Of a DNA stretch of 15,593 bases, positions 5,966 through 12,821 are shown one piece after another (position 1 is the first letter of the stretch; every line of letters begins with the position of its first letter). The position numbers and the translations under genes are program-made. Below the pieces are notes generated by a model. The model was not told where the DNA came from. It worked only from the letters and a program-made list of their open reading frames with translations, and did no database searches. Location: NCBI GenBank assembly GCA_012522705.1, contig JAAYJY010000301.1, forward strand, positions 1 through 15,593, written 5' to 3'. Source of the stretch: Syntrophomonadaceae bacterium. GTDB lineage: Bacteria; Bacillota; Syntrophomonadia; Syntrophomonadales; Syntrophomonadaceae.

Positions 5966-6181
5966 TTAAAACTCTCCGAAACTGGCACCAGGTGCTCCGC
6001 AGACGGGGCAGCGGCCCGGGGCTTCATTTTCCTCCCCATATCCGCACACAGGGCAGAGATAGAATTTGTCCATGTCCATATCCTAGTTGTTTAAGACGGC
6101 GGCCAGGGCTTTTTCATACAACTTGTGATGAACATCCTTAGTATCCAGTGATATGTGTTCCGCTCCCGGTGAGCGTTTCAT
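5966..6181 (-). pseudogene. Rubrerythrin-like C-terminal remnant with in-frame amber codon
   Basis: On the minus strand, from ATG at 6181 to TAA at 5966-5968, one frame encodes a rubrerythrin-type end. A helix with DVHHKLYEKALAAVLNN is followed by TAG (6083-6085), then DMDMDKFYLCPVCGYG and CPVCGAPGASFGEF. The two CPVCG knuckles are the rubredoxin-like iron site (FeCys4). A normal rubrerythrin has some 130 more residues with the diiron four-helix bundle before this; they are absent. The ATG overlaps the stop of the Rrf2 gene (ATGA), so the diiron part may have been lost by deletion. Alternatively, the part after the TAG may be a free-standing 35-residue rubredoxin-like protein starting at ATG 6073, with AGGA seven bases upstream. 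Confidence 0.6.
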
Positions 6182-6582
6182 TGCATCATTTGGGCAAAGG
6201 TGCGGCGGCTTAATTCCAACACCAACTGCTCCTGAACATCTGACAATGAACGGTGAATCGGACAGGCGGCGGCATATTGCTTGCTGCAATGGTATTCGTC
6301 TTCCAAGCAACGATTAAGTTGTATGTGACCTTCAATAGCCTCGATAACATCCAGCAAACTGATATCCTGGGGTTGCCGGGCCAGGGCATACCCGCCGCCC
6401 ACACCGCGCTGGGACTTGACTATGCCTGCTTTGGTCAGACGGGGCATGATCTTAAGCAGGAAGCGAATAGGGATCACCTATTGTTCAGAAATCGTCTGGG
6501 CATCCACCCATTCCTGGCTGTCCCGGTAGGTGAGGTATAGCACCGCCCTGAATCCGTAATCGGTAGCCTGATTGATATTCAT
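6178..6582 (-). pseudogene. Rrf2-family Fe-S transcriptional regulator with in-frame amber codon
   Basis: Minus-strand frame from ATG 6582 to TGA 6178-6180, 134 codons plus stop, broken by TAG at 6478-6480 (codon 35). The translation begins MNINQATDYGFRAVLYLTYR, reaches DAQTISEQ, then the TAG, then VIPIRFLLKIMPRL and the Rrf2 signature GIVKSQRGVGGGYALAR. Three cysteines follow (RCLEDEYHC, then ACPIH), the pattern that holds an Fe-S cluster in IscR/NsrR-type regulators. GAGGCGGG precedes the ATG. Without readthrough the DNA-binding helix-turn-helix is split, so the gene is probably inactive. Internal starts after the TAG would yield only the recognition helix and sensor part. The cause is most likely a recent CAG, GAG or AAG to TAG change; sequencing error is possible. 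The rubrerythrin remnant behind it fits an oxidative-stress operon. Confidence 0.72.
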
Positions 6583-6596
6583 AACCCGCCTCGCAA

Positions 6597-6619
6597 AAAT
6601 ACACCGAATGAGTGTATTT
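6597..6619. promoter_or_regulatory. Dyad operator candidate upstream of the Rrf2 gene
   Basis: AAATACAC (6597-6604), a seven-base spacer and GTGTATTT (6612-6619) form a perfect 8+8 inverted repeat of 23 bases, 15 bases before the Rrf2 start codon. Rrf2 regulators such as NsrR and CymR bind AT-rich dyads of this size and often control their own gene, so autoregulation is likely (inference). Confidence 0.5.
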
Positions 6620-6871
6620 AAAAAAAAAGGATAAATCGTTTGTCAATTGTCAAACAAGGTAATGGAAAAAAAACAGGGGACAGTGCATCAATAAAAATGA
6701 ACTGAGCGTAGGGTGGACTGAAAAAATATTCGCATATTATATGGTGGGAAGAATAACAAGGTGCGTGCGGCCGATGTTGCTTGCCCCCCAATCGAATAGG
6801 TGGCACCAAGATAACGAGGTGATTTGCAGAGCCGAAAAAATATGTATTGGCAGAGCATAGCCGATTTCTGT
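6620..6871. other. Divergent intergenic region, no gene recognised
   Basis: AT-rich sequence between the minus-strand Rrf2 unit and the arg promoter. It contains a tandem TTGTCAA repeat flanked by GTTTG and CAAAC near 6640-6655. The string CAGGGGACAGTGCATC near 6673 is of a type often seen at the edges of small repeats, but no partner copy lies nearby. Open frames here on either strand show no protein-like features. Confidence 0.45.
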
Positions 6872-6900
6872 TTGCAAGGTTATGCAAGCGAGTGTATAAT
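6872..6900 (+). promoter_or_regulatory. Sigma-A promoter of the arg operon
   Basis: TTGCAA at 6872-6877 and a perfect TATAAT at 6895-6900 are separated by 17 bases. Transcription would start near 6907, giving a leader of only about 27 bases before argC, too short for a T-box or riboswitch. Confidence 0.8.
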
Positions 6901-6904
6901 TACA
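6893..6904. promoter_or_regulatory. Candidate ArgR (ARG box) operator
   Basis: TGTA-TAAT-TACA is a 12-base dyad lying over the -10 element, where an arginine repressor would block transcription. It only partly resembles the ARG box consensus (TGAAT and ATTCA half-sites), so the assignment rests mostly on position. Confidence 0.3.
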
Positions 6905-6933
6905 ACCATGTTACGAATAAAGGGAGGCGCATC

Positions 6934-7971
6934 ATGTATTCAGTTGGCATTATTGGCGATGGATATACGGCAGCCGAGCTATTGCGCTTGATCGCTGGTC
7001 ACGATGAGATGCAGGCAGTGGCAGTTACTTCCACTGAGAATATCGGGCGCCGGGTAGATTTGATATACCCCCATTTGAGATCATTTACTGATTTGACCTG
7101 TACGCCCACTGATCTGAAAGTGCTCCAGCAACAATGCGATGCCGTTTTTCTGGCCTTGCCCCACGGTCTTTCGGTACCGATGGTCAAGGAATTGGCTGGA
7201 GCAGGACTTAAATGCGTCGATCTGGGAGCTGATTTCCGCCTCAAAGACGTGGCCGTCTATGAAAAATATTATGAAACAGTGCATGCTGCTCCGGAAATGT
7301 TGCCGGATGCTGCATATGGTATACCTGAGCTATACCGGGAGCAGATTAAAAAGTCCGCTATAATCGCCAATCCCGGGTGTTTCCCGACTTCAGCCATTCT
7401 GCCGTTGGCTCCTTTGCTGCAAGCTGGAGTGATAGAAAGTCGTGGCATTGTGGTGGATTCCAAAAGCGGAGTTTCCGGAGCTGGCAAGGGCCTCCAAGCG
7501 ACCTCTCACTTCTGCGAAGTGAATGAAGGCTTCAAGGCCTATGGAGTAGGGACGCACCGGCACGGTCCGGAGATTGCCCAGGAACTGAGTTTCGCAGCCG
7601 GGGTTCCGGTAGCGATGATTTTCACTCCCCACTTGGTGCCAATGAATCGGGGCATTTTAAGCACCTGTTATGCGCAGCTGAAAAAGGGAGTTGCCCCAGG
7701 TCGAGTCAGGGAGGTACTGGAGGACCAATACCGGGATGAGTTCTTCGTGGATATACTTCCACCGGGGGTATTCCCCAGCACTAAATGGGTATACGGCAGC
7801 AACATGGTGCAGATAGGGGTCTATGCCGATGATGACAGCGGTCAGGTAATGCTTGTTTCCGCTCTCGACAATCTCTGCAAAGGGGCATCCGGGCAGGCCA
7901 TCCAAAACCTGAATCTGATGCTGGGGATCGAGGAGACTAAAGGACTGAGGTTGGCTGGAGTTCACCCCTAG
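6934..7971 (+). CDS. argC: N-acetyl-gamma-glutamyl-phosphate reductase ArgC
   Basis: NADPH-dependent reduction of N-acetylglutamyl phosphate to N-acetylglutamate semialdehyde, the third step of ornithine synthesis. The start ATG 6934 has AGGGAGG at 6921-6927 and gives 345 residues, the normal length; the open frame extends to 6847 but that would run upstream of the promoter. The N-terminal Rossmann motif is GIIGDGYTAAELLRL. The active-site Cys is C149 in NPGCFPTSAI. SKSGVSGAGK, HRHGPEI and HLVPMNRGI are conserved further on. A small variation is GDGYTAAEL where GASGYTGAEL is usual. First gene of the arg operon, directly behind a strong promoter. Confidence 0.95.
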   Translation: MYSVGIIGDGYTAAELLRLIAGHDEMQAVAVTSTENIGRRVDLIYPHLRSFTDLTCTPTDLKVLQQQCDAVFLALPHGLSVPMVKELAGAGLKCVDLGADFRLKDVAVYEKYYETVHAAPEMLPDAAYGIPELYREQIKKSAIIANPGCFPTSAILPLAPLLQAGVIESRGIVVDSKSGVSGAGKGLQATSHFCEVNEGFKAYGVGTHRHGPEIAQELSFAAGVPVAMIFTPHLVPMNRGILSTCYAQLKKGVAPGRVREVLEDQYRDEFFVDILPPGVFPSTKWVYGSNMVQIGVYADDDSGQVMLVSALDNLCKGASGQAIQNLNLMLGIEETKGLRLAGVHP

Positions 7972-8033
7972 CCTTTTAAGCATTTGTGGAGACATCTCCG
8001 GTTGTTATTAGCGACGACAGAAGGGGTTAAGAT

Positions 8034-9239
8034 ATGCAAATTATAGATGGTTCGGTTACGGCTCCGCAGGGATTTCTGGCTCAGGGCGTCGAGGCCGTGA
8101 TCAAGAAAACCGACAAAAAAGACGTAGCCATCATTTACTCTACCCACCCGGCCAAGGCAGCGGGAGTTTTTACTACCAATATCGTACGGGCCGCCTGTGT
8201 GGATGTGGACCGGAGTCACCTGGAGAATGGATATGCCCAGGCTATCGTGGCCAACAGCGGTAACGCCAATGCCTGTACGGGCCAGTCTGGTTGGGATGAC
8301 ACCCTTGCAATGGCACGACTGACTGGCCAGTTGTTGGATGTCGATCCCCATAACGTCCTGGTTGCCTCCACTGGGGTTATCGGGGTAGCCATGCCCATGG
8401 AACGCATAGAACAAGGCATTCGCGCTGCTGCGGCTGGTCTTTCCCGCCAAGGGGGCGCCAATGCCGCCGAGGCTATCATGACTACCGACTTGGTCAGCAA
8501 GCAGATAGCGGTGGAGATCGAAATAGGCGACCACCCGGTGCGGATCGGTGCCATCGCCAAGGGCTCAGGGATGATACATCCCAACATGGCTACCATGTTG
8601 AGTTTTATTACTACCGATGCAGTGATCAGCACCCAGTGTTTGCAGCAGATGCTGGCGGCGTCCACCGACCAATCTTTCAATATGATAAGTGTGGACCGCG
8701 ATACTTCCACCAACGATATGGTTTTGATCCTTGCCAGCGGTTTGGCCGGCAATGAATGCATAGATAGTCCAAACAGCGCGGTTGGCAAGGCATTCCAGAA
8801 AGCCCTGGATTATGTGTGCACCAGTCTGGCTAAAAAGATTGCCCGGGATGGAGAGGGCGCCACCCGGCTTATAGAGGTCGAGGTGATCAATGCGGATAGT
8901 CAGACTGTTGCCCGTACCGTAGCTCGATCGATAACCGCATCCAACCTTACTAAGGCGGCAGTCTTCGGTGAAGATGCCAATTGGGGGCGCATTCTGGCGG
9001 CGGCTGGCTACTCCGGGGCTCGGTTCGATCCCGGCCAGGTTGATATTTATCTGGGTGGTGTGCAGATGGCCGCTGATGGGATGGGCTTTGAATTTGACGA
9101 GGAAAGGGCCTGCTGGGAATTACAGAAGGACCCGGTAGTCATCCGGGTGGATATGAAAAGCGGACAGGAGCGGGCCACGGCCTGGGGTTGTGACCTGACC
9201 TACGAGTATGTAAGGATCAATGCTGCCTACCGGACCTAG
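8034..9239 (+). CDS. argJ: Glutamate N-acetyltransferase/amino-acid acetyltransferase ArgJ
   Basis: Transfers the acetyl group from N-acetylornithine to glutamate, so the acetyl group is recycled; bifunctional members also use acetyl-CoA to make N-acetylglutamate. The protein has 401 residues, the usual size. The autocleavage site is visible as GMIHPNMATMLSF, with T187 as the N-terminal nucleophile of the beta chain. NSGNANACTG (oxyanion-hole region) and FGEDANWGRILAA near the C-terminus are also diagnostic. The end differs from the usual NADYRT in reading NAAYRT. AGAAGGGGT precedes ATG 8034. It lies 62 bases after argC; a small GGAGA/TCTCC hairpin sits in the gap. No argA is present here, so the bifunctional type is expected but cannot be shown from sequence. 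Confidence 0.95.
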   Translation: MQIIDGSVTAPQGFLAQGVEAVIKKTDKKDVAIIYSTHPAKAAGVFTTNIVRAACVDVDRSHLENGYAQAIVANSGNANACTGQSGWDDTLAMARLTGQLLDVDPHNVLVASTGVIGVAMPMERIEQGIRAAAAGLSRQGGANAAEAIMTTDLVSKQIAVEIEIGDHPVRIGAIAKGSGMIHPNMATMLSFITTDAVISTQCLQQMLAASTDQSFNMISVDRDTSTNDMVLILASGLAGNECIDSPNSAVGKAFQKALDYVCTSLAKKIARDGEGATRLIEVEVINADSQTVARTVARSITASNLTKAAVFGEDANWGRILAAAGYSGARFDPGQVDIYLGGVQMAADGMGFEFDEERACWELQKDPVVIRVDMKSGQERATAWGCDLTYEYVRINAAYRT

Positions 9240-9320
9240 GCGGCAGAATTGAGTGGATGAACCGATAGGCAACCAAATCCTGATGAAAAAAGGTTATTGA
9301 GCTGGTTGGAGGGAAGCAAT

Positions 9321-10178
9321 GTGAAATCAGCCCTGGAAAAGGCGGAAATATTGGTCGAGGCCTTGCCTTATATCAAACAATTCTATGGCCGGCGGGTGGT
9401 TATCAAGTACGGCGGGGCGGCCATGACCGATGACTGCCTGAAACAGAAGGTAATGCAGGATATTGTGCTGATGAAATACGTGGGTATGCACCCCATAGTG
9501 GTACATGGGGGAGGACCGGAGATAAATGCCATGCTCAAGCGGTTGGATATAAAAAGCAGTTTCGTCAACGGGCTGCGGGTCACTGATGCCGATGCCATGG
9601 AAGTGGTGGAGATGGTGCTGGGCGGCAAGGTCAACAAACAGATTGTCAGCGGGATCAACGCCAGCGGAGGGAAGGCCATCGGTATGTCCGGAAAAGATGG
9701 AGGCCTGATCGAGGCTGATTTCGCTGATGCCAGCGGAGCGATGGGTTTTGTAGGCGAAGTCAGGAACGTCAACCCCGAGATCATAGAGACGGTGATCAAT
9801 AATGGCTATATCCCGGTAATAGCTCCCATCGGAGTAGATGCGCAGCAGAGAAGTTACAACATCAACGCCGATCTGGTGGCGGCGGCCCTTGCCGTGGCCA
9901 TGAAGGCTGACAAACTGGTATTGCTGACTGATGTTCCCGGCCTGTTGATGGATGCCCAAGATCCAGACAGCCTCATATCAGTTCTTAAAGTGGGCGAGGT
10001 CCCCGACTATATCGACCGCGCAGTGATAGCCGGAGGCATGATACCCAAGGTACAGTGCTGTGTGGAAGCTGTACAAGGCGGCGTGGGACGCACCCACATC
10101 ATCGACGGCCGGGTTCCCCATTCCATCCTGTTGGAGATATTTACGAATAAAGGGGTGGGCACCATGGTAACGTGGTGA
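9321..10178 (+). CDS. argB: Acetylglutamate kinase ArgB
   Basis: Phosphorylates N-acetylglutamate with ATP, the second step of the pathway. GTG 9321 is preferred as start because GGAGGG at 9308-9313 lies seven bases upstream; the frame is open to 9297. This gives 285 residues. Amino-acid kinase motifs are clear: VVIKYGGAAM, PIVVHGGGPEINAML, NGLRVTDADAMEVVEMVLGG, YNINADLVAAALA and LLTDVPGLL. About 20 residues before the KYGG strand form the N-terminal helix typical of hexameric, arginine-inhibited enzymes. This suggests feedback control by arginine, as usual where ArgJ recycles the acetyl group. Confidence 0.95.
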   Translation: MKSALEKAEILVEALPYIKQFYGRRVVIKYGGAAMTDDCLKQKVMQDIVLMKYVGMHPIVVHGGGPEINAMLKRLDIKSSFVNGLRVTDADAMEVVEMVLGGKVNKQIVSGINASGGKAIGMSGKDGGLIEADFADASGAMGFVGEVRNVNPEIIETVINNGYIPVIAPIGVDAQQRSYNINADLVAAALAVAMKADKLVLLTDVPGLLMDAQDPDSLISVLKVGEVPDYIDRAVIAGGMIPKVQCCVEAVQGGVGRTHIIDGRVPHSILLEIFTNKGVGTMVTW

Positions 10179-10212
10179 TGCGAAGACTCGATCAGGGAAG
10201 GAGAACATGAAG

Positions 10213-11400
10213 ATGACCAATCAATCGATTCTAAATAAGGGCCAGCAATATGTAATGAACACCTACAGCCGCTTTCCGATAGCTTTGGTGAGGGGTTCGG
10301 GATCTTCTGTATGGGATGCGGACGGCAATGAGTACCTGGATTTCCTGGGCGGTATAGCGGTATGCGTACTGGGCCATTGCGATCCAGGTTTGCAGGCCGC
10401 CCTTAATCAACAGACTGCCCAGCTTTGGCATGTTTCCAACTTGTACTGGATACAGCCCCAGGTGGAGCTGGCCGAGAAACTCGTCAAATTGTCCGGTTTG
10501 GGCAAGGCGTTCTTCTGCAACAGTGGGGCTGAGGCCAACGAAGCGGCCCTGAAGTTGGCCCGCAAATACCATTATCGCCAGGACCAGCCTCAACGGAACC
10601 AATTCATAGTATTTAACGATTCTTTTCACGGCCGCACCCTGGCTACGGTAACTGCCACCGGTCAGAAGAAATACCAGGAGGGCTTTGCTCCGCTGCCGGC
10701 GGGATTCGTATATGCTGATTATAATAGCCTGGAGTCGGTGCGGCGACTGATAAATGAGGAGACTGCCGCCATAATGCTGGAACCGGTACAAGGGGAGGGG
10801 GGGATACATCCTGCCCGATCCGAATTTTTAACTGAGATCCGCCAGCTGTGCGACCGGGAAGGCATACTGCTCATATTTGATGAGGTGCAGAGCGGGATAG
10901 GCCGCTGCGGTACGTTTTTTGCCTATCAATCCTATGGTATAAAACCCGATATTGTAACCTTGGCCAAAGGTTTGGGCGGGGGATTCCCAATCGGGGCCAT
11001 GCTGGCTAGTGATCAGGCGGCGGACGGTTTTGCACCCGGCGACCATGCGTCCACTTTCGGCGGAACCCCGTTGGCCACCGCGGTGGCCAATTATGTCACG
11101 GAGACGGTGAGCTCCCCCCATTTCCTGGAAGAGGTCCAATCAAGAGGTGCTTACCTGCGCCAGAGACTCAACAGTCTCACCGACACGCGAATAATAGAAG
11201 TCAGAGGTATGGGCCTGATGTTAGGCATCGAATTCGACCGGGAGGTCCGGGACCTGGTAGAGATATGCATGAATTTGGGCTTGCTGCTGATTGGGGCCGG
11301 ACCCCAAGTGCTGCGTTTTGTGCCTCCATTGAACATCACCACAGCTGAGATCGATCAGGCGTTGGCAATACTACAGGCTGCTCTGAAGGAATGGCAATAA
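10213..11400 (+). CDS. argD: Acetylornithine aminotransferase ArgD
   Basis: PLP-dependent class III aminotransferase that converts N-acetylglutamate semialdehyde and glutamate to N-acetylornithine and 2-oxoglutarate. It may also act in lysine synthesis. From ATG 10213 it has 395 residues. Visible motifs are FCNSGAEANEAALKLAR (phosphate binding), FNDSFHGRTLATVTATGQ, EPVQGEGG, LIFDEVQSGIGRCG, and K252 in TLAKGLGGGFPIGAM as the Schiff-base lysine. Two ATGs, 10207 and 10213, are possible. AAGGAG at 10198-10203 is only three bases from the first and nine from the second, and MTNQSILNKG matches the usual N-terminus, so the second was chosen. Confidence 0.95.
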   Translation: MTNQSILNKGQQYVMNTYSRFPIALVRGSGSSVWDADGNEYLDFLGGIAVCVLGHCDPGLQAALNQQTAQLWHVSNLYWIQPQVELAEKLVKLSGLGKAFFCNSGAEANEAALKLARKYHYRQDQPQRNQFIVFNDSFHGRTLATVTATGQKKYQEGFAPLPAGFVYADYNSLESVRRLINEETAAIMLEPVQGEGGIHPARSEFLTEIRQLCDREGILLIFDEVQSGIGRCGTFFAYQSYGIKPDIVTLAKGLGGGFPIGAMLASDQAADGFAPGDHASTFGGTPLATAVANYVTETVSSPHFLEEVQSRGAYLRQRLNSLTDTRIIEVRGMGLMLGIEFDREVRDLVEICMNLGLLLIGAGPQVLRFVPPLNITTAEIDQALAILQAALKEWQ

Positions 11401-11419
11401 AATAGTTGGAAGGATGGGC

Positions 11420-12364
11420 TTGACGATGCAGGTCAGTGACAAACTGAAAGGCCGGGATTTTATCAGTATCCATGATTACAGCGCGGACGAGGTAGCCTAC
11501 CTACTGGAAGTAGGATTGGAATTGAAAAAATTGCAGAAACAGAGTGTCCCGCACCCTCTGCTGGCTGGCAAGACCCTGGGGATGATCTTTCAAAAGTCGT
11601 CCACCCGCACCCGGGTAGCCTTTGAGGTGGGAATGTACCAGTTGGGTGGATATGCATTATTTCTAAGCCCCAAGGATATCCAATTGGGGCGGGGAGAGAC
11701 GGTAAAAGACACCGCTCTGGTGTTGTCGAGGATGCTGGATGGCATTATGATTCGGACCTTTGCTCATGACGAGGTATTGGAGCTGGCCCACTGGGCTTCG
11801 ATTCCGGTCATTAATGGTCTGACTGACCTGCTTCACCCCACCCAGGTGATCGGCGATCTTATGACGGCCCAGGAGCACAAGGGGCGCCTGCAGGGATTGA
11901 AATTGGTTTACATCGGCGATGGCAACAACGTAGCTCATGAATTGCTTTACGGATGCGCCAAGGTGGGTATGGACATGACCATAGCCTGTCCTCCTGGATT
12001 TGAACCCGATTCCCAGGTATTGGCGATGGCCCGCCAGGACGCTCAATTCAGCGGGGCACGCTTGGAAGTGGTGGAGAACCCCTGGGAAGCAATAAAGGGA
12101 GCCGATGTGGTCTATACGGATGTCTGGGCCAGTATGGGTCAGGAAGGTGAAGCTGAAGAAAAGGAGAAACAATTCCTGTCCTACCAGATCAATCAGGCCT
12201 TGCTGGCAGCGGCTAATCCCGACGCCATCGTGATGCACTGCCTGCCGGCCAAACGCGGCAAGGAAATAACTGATGAGGTGATGGATGGACCGCAATCGGT
12301 TGTTTTCTATGAATCCGAAAACCGCCTCCACGCCCACAAGGCCATCATGGCTGTAACCATGTGA
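11420..12364 (+). CDS. argF: Ornithine carbamoyltransferase ArgF
   Basis: Makes citrulline from ornithine and carbamoyl phosphate. Signature motifs are FQKSSTRTRVAFEVG (carbamoyl phosphate loop), LLHPTQVIGDLMT, YIGDGNNVAHELL, DVWASMGQE and MHCLPAKRGKEI. The protein has about 314 residues, normal for a single catalytic chain of the trimer. The start is not certain. GGAAGG at 11408-11413 best fits TTG 11420 (six-base spacer); ATG 11414 is too close and ATG 11426 lies 12 bases away. All give nearly the same protein. It is the last recognised arginine gene of the operon; argG, argH and carbamoyl phosphate synthase genes are not in the window. Confidence 0.95.
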   Translation: MTMQVSDKLKGRDFISIHDYSADEVAYLLEVGLELKKLQKQSVPHPLLAGKTLGMIFQKSSTRTRVAFEVGMYQLGGYALFLSPKDIQLGRGETVKDTALVLSRMLDGIMIRTFAHDEVLELAHWASIPVINGLTDLLHPTQVIGDLMTAQEHKGRLQGLKLVYIGDGNNVAHELLYGCAKVGMDMTIACPPGFEPDSQVLAMARQDAQFSGARLEVVENPWEAIKGADVVYTDVWASMGQEGEAEEKEKQFLSYQINQALLAAANPDAIVMHCLPAKRGKEITDEVMDGPQSVVFYESENRLHAHKAIMAVTM

Positions 12365-12377
12365 GGCATCCTTTGCC

Positions 12378-12800
12378 ATGGATGAGTTAAATATAGAGTT
12401 GGTTAGTGAAGCTGATATACCGGCGATGTTGGTACTATGGAGAAATACGCCGGGTTTGGGAGTTGGTGATGAAGAGGCATCTCTGCAGAACTTTATCCGG
12501 CGCAATCCCACCACATGCCTGTTGTTGAAGTCGGGGGGGGTCATAGTAAGCACGGTTTTGGGAGGATTTGATGGCAGGAGGGGCTATATCTACCATTTGG
12601 CCGTACACCCCGACTATCAGCGCAGGGGTTGGGGAAGGAAAATGCTGCAGGAGGTCATTATGCGACTGGAGGAGTTGAAGGCAGAGAAGATTCATTTGTT
12701 CGTTTTCGAGGATAATCAAGGCGCCAAGGCCTTTTATGAAAGACAGGCCTGGATCAGAAGGCATGACATTCAAGTTTACTCAATAAACACCAATAAATAA
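12378..12800 (+). CDS. GNAT-family N-acetyltransferase
   Basis: A 140-residue acetyl-CoA-dependent acetyltransferase. The acetyl-CoA-binding motif A is IYHLAVHPDYQRRGWGRKML (R/Q-x-x-G-x-G/A loop), and motif B follows in VFEDNQGAKAFYERQAWIRR. The substrate is unknown. It begins 13 bases after argF with only a weak GAGG site that overlaps the argF stop, which suggests translational coupling. Since the operon has no argA, a role in making N-acetylglutamate is conceivable. Protein or small-molecule acetylation as in RimI-like proteins is equally possible. Family certain, function not. Confidence 0.85.
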   Translation: MDELNIELVSEADIPAMLVLWRNTPGLGVGDEEASLQNFIRRNPTTCLLLKSGGVIVSTVLGGFDGRRGYIYHLAVHPDYQRRGWGRKMLQEVIMRLEELKAEKIHLFVFEDNQGAKAFYERQAWIRRHDIQVYSINTNK

Positions 12801-12821
12801 AAAAGCGAAGGGGCATGTAGG

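Noticed and set aside
5866..6141. Plus-strand frame opposite the rubrerythrin remnant
   Set aside because: The rubredoxin knuckles on the minus strand explain the conserved pattern, and this frame has no family features.
6083..6480. Pyrrolysine at the two amber codons
   Set aside because: TAG is used as a normal stop by several genes in the window, and neither family is known to use pyrrolysine. The rubrerythrin also lacks its main domain, so decay is more likely.
6618..6887. Minus-strand frame in the arg upstream region
   Set aside because: It shows no recognisable motif, runs through the arg promoter and has AT-driven composition.
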